Assembly (NCBI GenBank): GCA_963815045.1
Contig: CAWFET010000002.1
Location: forward strand, 372,001-436,000
DNA length: 64,000 bases
Origin: DASUPK01 sp963815045
Lineage (GTDB): Bacteria > Actinomycetota > Thermoleophilia > Solirubrobacterales > 70-9
Direction: 5' to 3'
Shown piece after piece: positions 33,030-40,989 of this stretch (the first letter of the stretch is position 1; every line of letters starts with the position of its first letter). A program made the position numbers and the translations under genes. Below the pieces are notes generated by a model. It ran no database searches. It had not been told where the DNA came from and was given only the letters and a program-made list of their open reading frames with translations.

Positions 33030-33742
33030 GCGCGCCAGAGCAGGTAGCTGCCAATGCCCTCGACGCCGTTCGTGTGGCAGCGGAAGAGTCCGGCCCAGAA
33101 GCTCCCGGTGCCGAGGCCGCCCAGCAGCGATCCCGAAATCCTGGTGGCGGCGGCGCGGCTCGACTGATCCGCGTCCTCGGGCCAGAGCTCGAGCCCGATG
33201 CGCGTCGGTTGCTCGCCGGCGTCGTATTGCGTGGAGATCAGTGTCTCCTCGTAGTGGGATCCGCTTTCCGCCGTGAGCAGCCAGCCGAACGCCAGCTCGT
33301 CGTCGTGCCCCTGCGCGCCGGGCAGTCCCCTGGTGGTCGCGATCACCTGGGAGTCGGGCGCACCGCCGATCGCCAGGTGACGCAGGACCGCGGCCCCCTC
33401 CAACGGCTCCCCGACCCACTCCGAGATCTGCCCCGCGCATTCCGCGGTCCGGTTGCCCCCCTTGGGGCGCACCTCGGCGACGCACGCGGTGGCCTTGAAC
33501 TCGACCGGGTTCTCCGGGTCGGGATGCTCGACCAGCGTCCGCTGTGGGGCCAGCGTCGCCTCCACCGTGTCGGTGTCCGCGGTGATCTGGACGGTGGTGG
33601 TCTCCAGGTCCTGCTCGAGGGCGAAGCTCGCGCGCCGCACCTGACCGCCGGAGAGCAGCAGAGCACCGGGCTCCCCGAGGTCCCAGGCCAATCCGCCGAG
33701 CCCTGACGGGAGGTCTCCGAAGCCGCAGACGAAGGACTTCAT
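33026..33742 (-). CDS. Unknown 238-residue soluble protein
   Basis: No family is recognised. The protein starts MKSFVCGFGDLPSGLGGLAWDLGEPG and is rich in beta-prone stretches (TTTVQITADTDTVEATLAP, DSQVIATTRGLPG) with few Lys. It has two cysteines in the middle (TACVAEV, AECAGQI). There is no signal peptide or membrane helix. It is tightly coupled on both sides by ATGA overlaps, to fxsA upstream and the HAD gene downstream. The tight packing argues that it is real. Confidence 0.75.
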   Translation of the reverse strand: MKSFVCGFGDLPSGLGGLAWDLGEPGALLLSGGQVRRASFALEQDLETTTVQITADTDTVEATLAPQRTLVEHPDPENPVEFKATACVAEVRPKGGNRTAECAGQISEWVGEPLEGAAVLRHLAIGGAPDSQVIATTRGLPGAQGHDDELAFGWLLTAESGSHYEETLISTQYDAGEQPTRIGLELWPEDADQSSRAAATRISGSLLGGLGTGSFWAGLFRCHTNGVEGIGSYLLWRA

Positions 33743-34341
33743 CCGCCGAAGGGCTCCCGGCCCGGCGGGAGCTCGTCCTCGTCGCGGATCTCCTGTCCCG
33801 TGCCCTCGATGTCATCGGGACGCCTGCCGGTGTCCGGGCGCATGGGCGGCTCCTCCCAGTCGAACATGTCGCCGGGATCAGGGTTGCGCGGCGGTGGGCC
33901 CGACGGCCCGGCGCCTCCGGGAGCCGGTCCCCGGCGCGGAGGCCGGGAGGCCCGTCCCACCGACCAGACCGTGGCGCCCATGGCCATCCGCCTGCGGACG
34001 ATCCGGGACATGATCCCGCGCACGATCGCTCGCGTCGGCGGGATCAGCAGCACCAGCCCGAAGATGTCCGTGATGAACCCGGGGGTTATCAACAGGGCGC
34101 CTCCAAGGATCACGAGGATTCCGTCGAAGACCTCCTTGTGAGGGAGGCGGTTCTCGGCGAGCGCCCGATTGAACTGGATCCACGCCGCCCTGCCCTGGTG
34201 GCGGAGGAGCATCGATCCCAGCAGTGCGTCCAGGAGCAGCAGGAACAGGGTGGGAATCAGGCCGATCGCGCCGCCCACCTGGATGATCACGTAGAGCTCC
34301 GCGAGCGGGATGAGAATGAAGAGGACGACGAGCAGGAGCAC
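33739..34341 (-). CDS. fxsA: FxsA-family membrane protein
   Basis: A 200-residue member of the FxsA (YtzA/suppressor of F exclusion) family. Three to four helices fill the first 110 residues (LLLVVLFILIPLAELYVIIQ, IGLIPTLFLLLLDALLGSMLL, ILVILGGALLITPGFITDIFGLVLLIPPTR), and PGFITDIFGLVLLIPPTR is the family hallmark. The C-terminal 85 residues are disordered and rich in Pro, Gly and acidic residues, which is longer than in E. coli FxsA. The biological role is poorly known; E. coli FxsA eases F-plasmid exclusion of phage T7. It is the first gene of a three-gene leftward operon. Confidence 0.92.
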   Translation of the reverse strand: MLLLVVLFILIPLAELYVIIQVGGAIGLIPTLFLLLLDALLGSMLLRHQGRAAWIQFNRALAENRLPHKEVFDGILVILGGALLITPGFITDIFGLVLLIPPTRAIVRGIMSRIVRRRMAMGATVWSVGRASRPPRRGPAPGGAGPSGPPPRNPDPGDMFDWEEPPMRPDTGRRPDDIEGTGQEIRDEDELPPGREPFGG

Positions 34342-34408
34342 GGCTGGGAAGGCTACTCGTGGCGCCGATCCGGCAAGCCCGGCGGCTGGTCCTTCTATCC
34401 TTTGGACG

Positions 34409-34717
34409 ATGGCAACAGAGACGACAAGCGAAGAAGACGTCTACGAGGCGCTCGAGGAGGTCATCGACCCCGAGCTGGGGCTCGACTTCGTCTCCCTGGG
34501 ACTCGTCTACGACGTCGAGATCGAGGGCGCCGAGGCCTTCATCACCTTCACGCTGACGACGCCGGCGTGCCCGATCGGGCCGCAGGTCTCAGAGCAGATG
34601 CGGGAGTTCGTCGGCCAGATCGAGGGGATCGACAAGGTCCACCCGAAGATGGTCTTCGACCCGCCCTGGTCCCCGGAAATGATGTCCGAGGACGCGAAGT
34701 TCGCGCTGGGGTACTGA
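34409..34717 (+). CDS. MIP18/SufT-type iron-sulphur assembly protein
   Basis: A 102-residue single-domain protein of the MIP18 (DUF59) family. The hallmarks are EEVIDPELGLDFVSLGLVYDVEI and TFTLTTPACPIGPQVSEQM, the latter with the conserved cysteine that can hold an iron-sulphur cluster, then VFDPPWSPEMMSEDAK. PaaD and SufT relatives help to load clusters on target proteins. It stands apart from the SUF genes at 56.7-59.8 kb, but could serve them. It starts at ATG 34409 in a region divergent from fxsA. Confidence 0.9.
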   Translation: MATETTSEEDVYEALEEVIDPELGLDFVSLGLVYDVEIEGAEAFITFTLTTPACPIGPQVSEQMREFVGQIEGIDKVHPKMVFDPPWSPEMMSEDAKFALGY

Positions 34718-34886
34718 CGGCAGGAAATCCCTGTTGGGGGCGGATTCTTGATCCTTGCCCCTTCGGGTCGGAACCCGACCGCGCACCGGGCGCACCCAGA
34801 TTCACCCTTGGCTCATTTGCCACCAGTGTCCTAGCAGTGGTCACCTCGAATTGGCAAGAGCGAGCGCTCCTACAGTTCGGGGTGCC

Positions 34887-36806
34887 TTGACTCCCGGAAC
34901 ACCGCAGCCAGACTCGCCGCGGAGGTTTGGCACCTTTCGCTCTGCTGCTACCGCCGTCGGGGTATCGGAGCCGTACGTCCTCGTCGGCCTGATCCTCTTC
35001 GCACTCGCGCTCGGCGGCATAGTCCACATCTTCGAGCCAGGTGAGTCGGGCGACCTGATTTGGGCCGCGGCGATCGTCTTGACGTTGATCCCGCTGACCT
35101 GGTCGGTGCTGCGGACCCTGATGCACGGAGACGTGGGCGTCGACGCGATCGCACTGGTGGCGATGGTCGGCGCGCTGGCACTCGGCGAATACCTGGCTGG
35201 CGCGGTGATCGCCCTGATGCTTAGCGGCGGGAATGCCCTCGAGGCCGCCGCCGGCCGGCGCGCACGACGGGAGCTGACGGCACTGCTCAAGCGCGCTCCG
35301 CGGATCGCCCACCGCCGCCGGGACGAGAAGATCGAGGAAGTCCCGGTCGAGGAGATCGCGGTCGGGGACCGGATCGTGGTGCGCGCCGGCGAGGTCGTCC
35401 CGGTCGATGGAGCGGTACAGAGCAAGCGGGCGGTGATCGACGCCTCGACGCTGACGGGGGAGCCACTCCCGGTCACGCACGGCCGGGGCTCGACCGTCTC
35501 AAGCGGCACGCTCAATGCTGGCGAGGCGTTCGATTTGCGGGCGACGAGAACCTCGTCCGAGAGCGCCTACGCGGGCATCGTCGCCCTGGTGAAGGACGCG
35601 GAGCAGCAGAGAGCTCCGTTTGTCCGAATGGCCGATCGCTACGCCGCGATCCTCCTGCCGGTGACGCTCGTAATCGCCGGTGCGGCATGGGCGCTCAGCG
35701 GCGATCCCGTCCGCGCGCTGGCGGTGCTCGTCGTTGCCACCCCCTGCCCGCTGATTCTCGCCGCACCGGTTGCCCTGATCTCGGGCGTCTCGCGGGCTGC
35801 CCATCACGGGGTGATCGCAAAGGGCGGGGGCACGATTGAAAAGCTCGGCGAGGCAAGGACGGTGCTGCTCGACAAGACCGGGACGCTCACCCACGGGAGA
35901 CCCGAGATCGAGCAGGTGAAGGGCACCGACGGACTGGCGCCGGAGGAGTTGCTGCGGCTGGCCGCCTCGGTGGACCAGCTCTCAGCCCACGTCTTGGCCG
36001 AGGCACTCGTTCACGGGGCCGAAGGTCGTGGGCTCGAGCTCGAGTTTCCCGAGGAGGTGGTCGAGGAACCTGGCCAAGGGATCGAGGGGGAGGTCGGCGG
36101 GCATCGCGTGGCTGTGGGCAGCGACGCATGGCTGCGCCAGCGCGGCTACTCCGGAACGGCCACGGCTGAGCGGCTCTTGGACGACTCGGCCGAGCCCGGT
36201 TGGGCCAGAGTCCTCGTTGGCGTGGACGGCCGACTTGCCGGCGCCGTGTTGATGGCAGATCACCTCCGTGATGACGCAGGCGATCTGACGAAAGAGCTCC
36301 GGGGCGCCGGCGTGGAGGAAGTCGTACTTGTCACTGGCGACCAGCGGGCGGTCGGGGAGGCGGTCGGTGAAGCAGTGGGCGTCGATCAGGTCTTCACCGA
36401 GTGCTCGCCCGACGAGAAGATCGAGGTCGTGCGCCGAGCGCGCGAGCGCTCCGACGGGGGCACCGTCGTCATGGTCGGTGACGGGGTCAACGATGCGCCG
36501 GCGCTCGCACTGGCCGACGTCGGCATCGCGATGGGCGGCGTTGGGGCGACCGTGTCCTCGGAGACCGCGGATGCAGTGATCGCCGTTGACAGGGTGGATC
36601 GCGTCGCGGATGCGATCCGGATCGGCCGGCGCTCGCTGACGATCGCGCGCCAGAGCGTGGTCGTCGGCCTCGGCCTGAGCTTCATCGCGATGGGATTCGC
36701 CGCCCTCGGCTACATCCCGCCGGTGGCGGGAGCGCTGCTTCAGGAGGGGATCGACGTGGCCGTGATCCTGAATGCGCTGCGTGCGCTGAAAGGTCCCAAG
36801 GGATAG
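34887..36806 (+). CDS. Heavy-metal P1B-type ATPase
   Basis: A metal pump of about 639 residues. It has transmembrane pairs before the actuator domain (DASTLTGEPLPVTHG) and the CPx metal-binding motif TPCPLILAAPVAL. The phosphorylation site is DKTGTLT, followed by VMVGDGVNDAPALALADVGIAMG. There is no N-terminal HMA domain. The TPCPL form of the CPx helix and the lack of HMA fit Zn/Cd/Co-type exporters more than CopA, but the metal cannot be fixed. Translation probably starts at TTG 34887. It has no metal regulator beside it. The 169-base gap after it contains the cassette 3 promoter motif. Confidence 0.92.
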   Translation: MTPGTPQPDSPRRFGTFRSAATAVGVSEPYVLVGLILFALALGGIVHIFEPGESGDLIWAAAIVLTLIPLTWSVLRTLMHGDVGVDAIALVAMVGALALGEYLAGAVIALMLSGGNALEAAAGRRARRELTALLKRAPRIAHRRRDEKIEEVPVEEIAVGDRIVVRAGEVVPVDGAVQSKRAVIDASTLTGEPLPVTHGRGSTVSSGTLNAGEAFDLRATRTSSESAYAGIVALVKDAEQQRAPFVRMADRYAAILLPVTLVIAGAAWALSGDPVRALAVLVVATPCPLILAAPVALISGVSRAAHHGVIAKGGGTIEKLGEARTVLLDKTGTLTHGRPEIEQVKGTDGLAPEELLRLAASVDQLSAHVLAEALVHGAEGRGLELEFPEEVVEEPGQGIEGEVGGHRVAVGSDAWLRQRGYSGTATAERLLDDSAEPGWARVLVGVDGRLAGAVLMADHLRDDAGDLTKELRGAGVEEVVLVTGDQRAVGEAVGEAVGVDQVFTECSPDEKIEVVRRARERSDGGTVVMVGDGVNDAPALALADVGIAMGGVGATVSSETADAVIAVDRVDRVADAIRIGRRSLTIARQSVVVGLGLSFIAMGFAALGYIPPVAGALLQEGIDVAVILNALRALKGPKG

Positions 36807-36870
36807 CCCGAGGAGTGCCGGCGCCACGCGAAGGAGACGCGATTCGTATGCCGTTCTGGCTCCCCGGATC

Positions 36871-36893
36871 CCTTTGACAACTCTTAACGCGGG
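36871..36893 (+). promoter_or_regulatory. Candidate cassette promoter motif, copy 4
   Basis: CCTTTGACAACTCTTAAC followed by GCGGG closely matches the copy at 12151. It lies 105 bases before the GTG of the small membrane protein at 36976. The embedded TTGACA could be a -35 element, but no good -10 follows. Confidence 0.5.
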
Positions 36894-36975
36894 TCTTTCC
36901 GGTGCTTTGGGCGCAGCCAAATAGCGTCGTCCCGAACAAAGGCCATCCAAGGTCACAAGGAAGGAGGCGATCAAG

Positions 36976-37188
36976 GTGTCAATGGGACTGGTAGTCGTAC
37001 TGAACGTGGTTCTGGGTGCTGGACTGCTCGTTCTCCTGTCGGCCGTAATGCTGCTCCCGTACCGTCTGCGGGCGGAGCCTCGCGGCCCCCGAGCTCCACG
37101 AGCCGAGCAGGCGAGCCGACGCAGGCGCGCCGAGTCCACGGGCCGGCGCAAGCGCGCGGGAACCGAGCCCGCCTACTCGCGTTCGTAA
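36976..37188 (+). CDS. Small one-TM protein with basic tail
   Basis: A 70-residue protein with one N-terminal helix (about 4-27, GLVVVLNVVLGAGLLVLLSAVMLL) and a strongly basic C-terminal tail (RRRRAESTGRRKRAG). The start at GTG 36976 has a good ribosome site (aaggaggcgatcaag). By the positive-inside rule the tail is cytoplasmic and the N-terminus outside. It is the first gene after the cassette-type promoter motif and may belong to redox cassette 3, although it has no partner in cassettes 1 and 2. No family is recognised. Confidence 0.65.
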   Translation: MSMGLVVVLNVVLGAGLLVLLSAVMLLPYRLRAEPRGPRAPRAEQASRRRRAESTGRRKRAGTEPAYSRS

Positions 37189-37197
37189 CAGATGTTG

Positions 37198-37231
37198 CCA
37201 ATCGGCCCCGGGACGCCGGGGGCCCGATTGG
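37198..37231 (+). terminator. Hairpin after the 36976 gene
   Basis: CCAATCGG pairs with CGATTGG, and the GC-rich stretch between them (CCCCGG / CCGGGG) extends the stem with a small bulge. It lies 10 bases after the stop codon. There is no T-run, so it may slow or end transcription but is not a classic terminator. Confidence 0.5.
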
Positions 37232-37455
37232 TGCATCGGTGCATCGTGCAATGGGAAAGCACCGCGCGAGGGCGGGGGCTAGGCGCGGCTTCTGTTGCGA
37301 GGGGATGCCAAGGGAAGGGGAAGCTCCACACAAAGGCTGGGCAACAAACGGGTTCTCCCGAGCCTGCTTCAGCTGATCTTTCGGAAACCCTTCTCCGGGC
37401 TTTCAGGAACGGGCGGAGGATCGGTCCCACAAATCCCCGGCACTGGAGGGATCAG

Positions 37456-37641
37456 ATGAACAGCGAGCAGGCCGACCGAAACGACCAGTACCTCGCCGCC
37501 CAGATACGACTCGACGCGCTGCGTGCCTGGCGGAGACCGAGGCCACCATCGCGGGGCGTCGCGAAGGAGCGTACTGGCGCTCGGCCGGTAAGAGGCGGTC
37601 TTGCCCGCCGACGCCTCCCTGAAGGCGCTCTCGCTGCCTGA
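37456..37641 (+). CDS. Possible small basic protein, unknown
   Basis: A 61-residue frame starting MNSEQADRNDQYLAAQIRLDALRAWRRPR at an ATG with ggaggg about eight bases upstream. The first 25 residues look protein-like (helical and charged). The rest is low-complexity Arg/Pro/Gly, typical of chance frames in GC-rich DNA. It lies in the 516-base gap between the small membrane protein and the second apbE. The remainder of that gap holds the hairpin at 37198 and a direct repeat GGTGCATC at 37230-37246, and no other gene or riboswitch that I recognise. Confidence 0.3.
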   Translation: MNSEQADRNDQYLAAQIRLDALRAWRRPRPPSRGVAKERTGARPVRGGLARRRLPEGALAA

Positions 37642-37704
37642 CGGCTGAACCCGCTGCTCATCAAGCCGGAAGGCTTCACAGGCGAGCGGCCCGTCAAGAT
37701 CCGG

Positions 37705-38670
37705 TTGTTGCTCGAGCGGCATTTCCACACGATGGGGACCGAGATCCGGTTGCTGGTCGGAGCTCGGGTGGACGACGATGATCCCGAGCCCGCTGTGGTT
37801 GCGGCCGCCGTCGAGGAGCAGATCATGGAGTTCGATCGTGAGCTGTCCCGGTTCCGTCCGGACAGCGAGCTCACTCGACTCAACCGGGATCCTCGAGAGG
37901 TGGTTCCGGCCTCCCCGCTGCTCCGTACGGCAGTGGCAGCGGGGCTGTGGGCGGCCGAGCGGACTGGCGGCCTGGTTGACCCGACTTTGCTGCCTCAGCT
38001 CAAGGCGGCGGGCTACGCGGACTCACGCAGCGGCGTCGCCTCGGAGCCGCTCGAGGCAGCCCTGAGCGGCGCTCCCTCACGTCGGCCGGCAGGTCCCGCC
38101 CCCGACCCGGCCTGGCGCTCAATCGAAGTGCTGGACGCGGAGGGCGCGATACGGCGACCCCCAGGGGTGACGTTCGACAGCGGCGGCACCGGCAAGGGCT
38201 TGGCCGCCGACCTGGCGGGCAGGCGCCTGGCCGGGTACGCGCGCTACGCCGTCGACTGCGGGGGCGATGTGCGGGTGGGCGGCAAGCTCCCCGACAGCGA
38301 GCCGGTCGAGCTCCAGATCCGCCATCCGCTGAGCGATGCCACCGTCGAGTCGTTCACGTTCAAGCGAGGTGCGGTCGCCACGTCCGGGCTCGATGCGCGC
38401 CTCTGGCGCCGCCCCGACGGTACCCATGCGCACCATCTGATTGACCCGTCCAGCGGTGAGCCCGCCTGGACCGGACTGATCTGCGCGGCGGCGCGTGCCC
38501 CGACCGCGCTCGAGGCCGATGTGCTCGCCAAGGCCGCCCTGCTCAGCGGCGCCGAGGGCGCCGCCGCGATCCTCGGGGAGCACGGCGGCCTCATCGTCAG
38601 AGACGATGGCAGCGTCGAGCGCATCGGCCCGCTGCACGATTCGCCACGCATACGAATCCAGCCGCCCTGA
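37705..38670 (+). CDS. apbE: ApbE-like FAD:protein FMN transferase, copy 2
   Basis: A 321-residue paralogue of the ApbE at 13075-14064. The conserved blocks are HTMGTEIRLLVG, SRFRPDSELTRLNRDPREVVPASPLLR, DSGGTGKGLAADLAG, DCGGDVRVGG, HHLIDPSSGEPAWTG and DVLAKAALLSG. There is no signal peptide or lipobox. The start is uncertain: TTG 37705 keeps the first strand (LERHFHTMGTEI) but has no good ribosome site, while ATG 37732 would cut it off. It is followed by the second ferredoxin gene after a 152-base gap with a hairpin. Its target is not obvious, since no FMN_bind protein is present. Confidence 0.9.
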   Translation: MLLERHFHTMGTEIRLLVGARVDDDDPEPAVVAAAVEEQIMEFDRELSRFRPDSELTRLNRDPREVVPASPLLRTAVAAGLWAAERTGGLVDPTLLPQLKAAGYADSRSGVASEPLEAALSGAPSRRPAGPAPDPAWRSIEVLDAEGAIRRPPGVTFDSGGTGKGLAADLAGRRLAGYARYAVDCGGDVRVGGKLPDSEPVELQIRHPLSDATVESFTFKRGAVATSGLDARLWRRPDGTHAHHLIDPSSGEPAWTGLICAAARAPTALEADVLAKAALLSGAEGAAAILGEHGGLIVRDDGSVERIGPLHDSPRIRIQPP

Positions 38671-38733
38671 CGTGCCTGCCCACGCCCGGGCGCACGGCGG
38701 CCTCGTGGGCAACTACCGAGAACAGCTCGTGGG

Positions 38734-38754
38734 GGCCCGCTGATGCGGCGGGCC
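38734..38754 (+). terminator. Hairpin between apbE copy 2 and ferredoxin
   Basis: GGCCCGC and GCGGGCC form a 7-base-pair stem with a 7-base loop. No T-run follows. It may separate apbE from the ferredoxin gene, which would then need its own promoter at 38755-38822. Confidence 0.4.
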
Positions 38755-38822
38755 TGAGTGGCTCTTACAGTCGGCGAACGTGAGCGGAATCTCCACCACC
38801 ACCCACCACAGAGGAGTGAGAG

Positions 38823-39029
38823 ATGACGTATGTACCGCAGGTCGATGAAAACGCATGCGCTGCGCATGGCGATTGCGTCGACCTTGCCCCGAATGTGTTC
38901 GCCCTGAACGACACCGCGCACGTGATCGGCGACGGACCGCCGGACCTGATCATGAAAGCCGCCGAGGCCTGCCCTTCGACCGCGATCACGGTGACCGACC
39001 AGGAGACCGGCGAGCAGGTCTATCCCTGA
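38823..39029 (+). CDS. CxxHxxC ferredoxin, copy 2
   Basis: A 68-residue paralogue of the ferredoxin at 11901-12107, with the same length and the same ligands (Cys12, His15, Cys18 in CAAHGDC and Cys50-Pro). About 46 of 68 residues are identical by eye. A ribosome site (agaggagtgagag) precedes ATG 38823. No ferredoxin reductase is present in this cassette, so it probably depends on the one at 10717 or on another donor. Retention of ferredoxin in two separate cassettes supports a role in the same electron path. Confidence 0.93.
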   Translation: MTYVPQVDENACAAHGDCVDLAPNVFALNDTAHVIGDGPPDLIMKAAEACPSTAITVTDQETGEQVYP

Positions 39030-39061
39030 CCTGGTCACTCGTGCCACCGCCCCGAACAGTG

Positions 39062-39616
39062 ATGATCGCCGCGGCAAGCTCATTCGCCCTTGCCCTCCTT
39101 GTGGGGTGTGGCGGCGATAGCCGGCGGGCCGAGAGCGAGGGAGGCCAAACGGCCCTCGCAACCCCGGCGACCCAGGGGTCCACTACCCCGACGTCCAATC
39201 CGGGACCGCTGGCAGTCGCGAAGGTCACGGACCCGGTGCGGCGCGCCTACATCGCGCAAGTCGACCAAGTCTGCAGCCACCTCGATCCCGAGCGCAATTC
39301 GGCCAGAGAGCGCGTCGCGGGTTCGGCGGACGTCCAGGGGGCGACCAAGGCCTACGAGGACTCAATCGCCTCGGGTGAGGCAGAGCTGCGGCGAATCCAG
39401 GCTATCCCGCCCCCGCCGGGTGAGACCCAACTGCTTCGCACCAATGTCTTCAACGTGATCCGCCGGCAGTTGGCGCTGCGGGGCGAGATCCGAAACGCGC
39501 TTCCCTCGCTGGACGTGACACGGCTGGAGGCTCTGCAGGGCCAGCTGGACGACCTGAGCCGAACGGTGACCGCTTTCGCGCGCGGCTACGGCTTCAGGGT
39601 GTGCGGAGAGGACTAG
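39062..39616 (+). CDS. Lipoprotein of unknown function in cassette 3
   Basis: A 184-residue exported lipoprotein. A short signal peptide (MIAAASSFALALLVGC) has its lipid-modified cysteine at residue 16. A Ser/Thr/Gly-rich linker and a helical domain follow (ATKAYEDSIASGEAELRRIQAIPPPP...RQLALRGEIRNAL...LQGQLDDLSRTVTAFARGYG). Two more cysteines (QVCSHLD and the C-terminal RVCGED) could form a disulphide. GTG 39059 is an alternative start. It sits between ferredoxin copy 2 and B3, with no counterpart in cassettes 1 and 2. No family is recognised. Confidence 0.75.
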   Translation: MIAAASSFALALLVGCGGDSRRAESEGGQTALATPATQGSTTPTSNPGPLAVAKVTDPVRRAYIAQVDQVCSHLDPERNSARERVAGSADVQGATKAYEDSIASGEAELRRIQAIPPPPGETQLLRTNVFNVIRRQLALRGEIRNALPSLDVTRLEALQGQLDDLSRTVTAFARGYGFRVCGED

Positions 39617-39624
39617 GGACACAG

Positions 39625-39948
39625 ATGCCGGAGCCGCCCACAATCCCCGAGCCGCCCACCGTTCCCCCCACCCCGCCGACCGACGGGCGTGCGGCTGCGC
39701 CGGGGCCTCGCGCGCCTGGAGCGCAACGGCAACGCCGACCGCTGCCGAGCCCGCTCGCGGTGATCACGGTGAGCCTCGGCATGTTCTTCATCGTGCTGAC
39801 ACTGCTCGCGATTCAGGTTCGCAACGGCCGGGACCCTGCGCTGGGTCCGGGGCCAGCGGTGCCCCAGGCGAGCCAACCGCTCGCCAAGGGCTCACAGGCC
39901 CAGCAGGCGACCCAGGTCGTCAGCCGAACTTCGCCCGTGCCGCCATGA
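39625..39948 (+). CDS. B3: small one-TM protein with GRDPALG
   Basis: A 107-residue paralogue of B2. A Pro-rich cytoplasmic N-terminus (PEPPTIPEPPTVPPTPP) is followed by one helix (about 45-66, AVITVSLGMFFIVLTLLAIQV). The juxtamembrane segment NGRDPALG is shared with B2 (SGRDPALG), and the tail QVVSRTSPVPP is close to the VVSSTS ending of B1 and B2. It ends in an ATGA overlap with A3. It lies 8 bases after the lipoprotein gene. The conserved motif just outside the helix suggests contact with the D protein. Confidence 0.72.
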   Translation: MPEPPTIPEPPTVPPTPPTDGRAAAPGPRAPGAQRQRRPLPSPLAVITVSLGMFFIVLTLLAIQVRNGRDPALGPGPAVPQASQPLAKGSQAQQATQVVSRTSPVPP

Positions 39949-40175
39949 GCGTGCCCGGTCCGAGCACAGCCCTGGCCACGCCCACGGGTCCGAGCCTGAG
40001 GGTGCGGATCGCCGCCATCGCCGTCCTCGTCGCCCTCGCCGCCCTTGCCGCCTACACGGTGTTCAGCGGGCCGACGCGAGTTTCAATCAGCGGGTCGCAC
40101 GGGGCCAGCCCCAACGGTGTCACCCCTCACACCGGCGAGCCAGAGCGCGAAGGTGAAGGAGGGCGAGGTGACTGA
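39945..40175 (+). CDS. A3: one-TM protein with short acidic Gly tail
   Basis: A 76-residue relative of the A proteins. The helix is preceded by LRVRIAAIAVLV, matching the LRTRIAAFTVAL of A2, and ends LAAYTVFSG. The outer part is short (SISGSHGASPNGVTPHTG) and ends with acidic glycines (EPEREGEGGRGD), like A1 and A2. HGAS resembles the (S/T)GA(S/T) flavinylation core only loosely. It overlaps B3 by ATGA at its start and D3 by 8 bases at its end (GTGACTGA), the same overlap form as in the other cassettes. Confidence 0.68.
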   Translation: MSVPGPSTALATPTGPSLRVRIAAIAVLVALAALAAYTVFSGPTRVSISGSHGASPNGVTPHTGEPEREGEGGRGD

Positions 40176-40767
40176 GCCGGACCCGGCCAACTATCCATGG
40201 TGGCTGGCGTCTCGCTCTGCCGGGATCGTCGCGTTCGTGTTGATCGCGAGCGCCGTCATCCTCGGACTTGTTCTCGCCTCTCGCTTCTCCTGGCCTCCCG
40301 GGGTGAAGCGCAACATGGTCAAAGTCCACCAGCAGGTCGCGCTTGCGGGACTGGTGGCAATCGGCGCGCATGGCGTCCTCTTGCTCGGCGACAGCTTCCT
40401 CAACCCGGGCGTCATCGGGATCACGATTCCCTTCACCCTGAGCTATCGGCCGGCATGGACGGGCCTCGGCATCCTGGCCGGCTACCTGGCGCTCGTGCTC
40501 GGGCCGACGTTCTACCTGCGGCGCCGCATTGGTGCCCGCCGCTGGAGGCGGATCCACCAGGCCACAGTGCTTGTTTACGTCCTGGCGGTGCTGCACTCGC
40601 TCGGATCGGGGACCGACGGGGCCAGCCTCTGGTTCACAGCCATCGTCGTTGGCAGCGCGGTGCCGATCCTTGCTCTGCTCCTCCTCCGCTACGGGCGTCG
40701 TACGCGGGCGCCGGCTCGACCCCCGATCGGCGCTCGGGCGAATGTCGCGGCGAATCCAGCGCCTTGA
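40168..40767 (+). CDS. D3: ferric-reductase-like membrane haem protein
   Basis: A 199-residue paralogue of D1 and D2. It starts at GTG 40168 (MTEPDPANYPWWLASRSAGIVAF). All four histidines are kept (VHQQVALAG, GAHGVLLLGD, RRIHQATVL, VLHSLGSG), as are LGPTFYLRRRIGARRWRR and about six helices. It is the last gene of cassette 3. With A3 and B3 it makes the minimal set common to all three cassettes. The role is inferred to be transmembrane electron transfer through b haems. Confidence 0.85.
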   Translation: MTEPDPANYPWWLASRSAGIVAFVLIASAVILGLVLASRFSWPPGVKRNMVKVHQQVALAGLVAIGAHGVLLLGDSFLNPGVIGITIPFTLSYRPAWTGLGILAGYLALVLGPTFYLRRRIGARRWRRIHQATVLVYVLAVLHSLGSGTDGASLWFTAIVVGSAVPILALLLLRYGRRTRAPARPPIGARANVAANPAP

Positions 40768-40909
40768 AGCACGGCACCAAAGGGCGCCGCTGTAGTTCAA
40801 CCTGGCGGTCGTGCGCTGGGGAATCGTCGGAGTAGCGAGTAGGGCGGAGCGAGATCAAGGCCCGCTCAGCAGCCGAACGCCCACCAGGCGTCGTGCCCCG
40901 AGCGGTTTT

Positions 40910-40924
40910 GTCCTGAATCAGGAC
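40910..40924. promoter_or_regulatory. Palindrome upstream of the ROK gene, likely operator
   Basis: GTCCTGA-A-TCAGGAC is a perfect inverted repeat with 7-base arms, 54 bases before the ROK start. A related site (11 of 15 positions) lies at 42244, ahead of the transporter genes. The 211-base gap 40768-40978 holds no gene. Confidence 0.55.
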
Positions 40925-40961
40925 ATTCACAACAAAATTCGAGGCTAGTTCCTCCGAAGCC

Positions 40962-40989
40962 TTGACAAAACCCATCGAGTGGATAAGGG
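40962..40989 (+). promoter_or_regulatory. Candidate ROK promoter
   Basis: TTGACA at 40962-40967 is followed 16 bases later by TAAGGG. The -10 would overlap the first codons, so if used, translation must begin further downstream, for example at the GTG coding MESADSG. Confidence 0.35.

Noticed and set aside
34755..34886. An N-terminal extension of the P-type ATPase frame
   Set aside because: The extra residues show no HMA domain or helix and no start with a ribosome site. TTG 34887 is the better start.
37230..37360. A possible cobalamin, FMN or c-di-GMP riboswitch before apbE
   Set aside because: None of the conserved core sequences of these classes was found by reading.
37386..37410. A possible fifth copy of the cassette promoter motif (CCCTTCTCCGGGCTTTCAGG)
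   Set aside because: The match is too weak, and it lacks both CTTTG and TTAAC.
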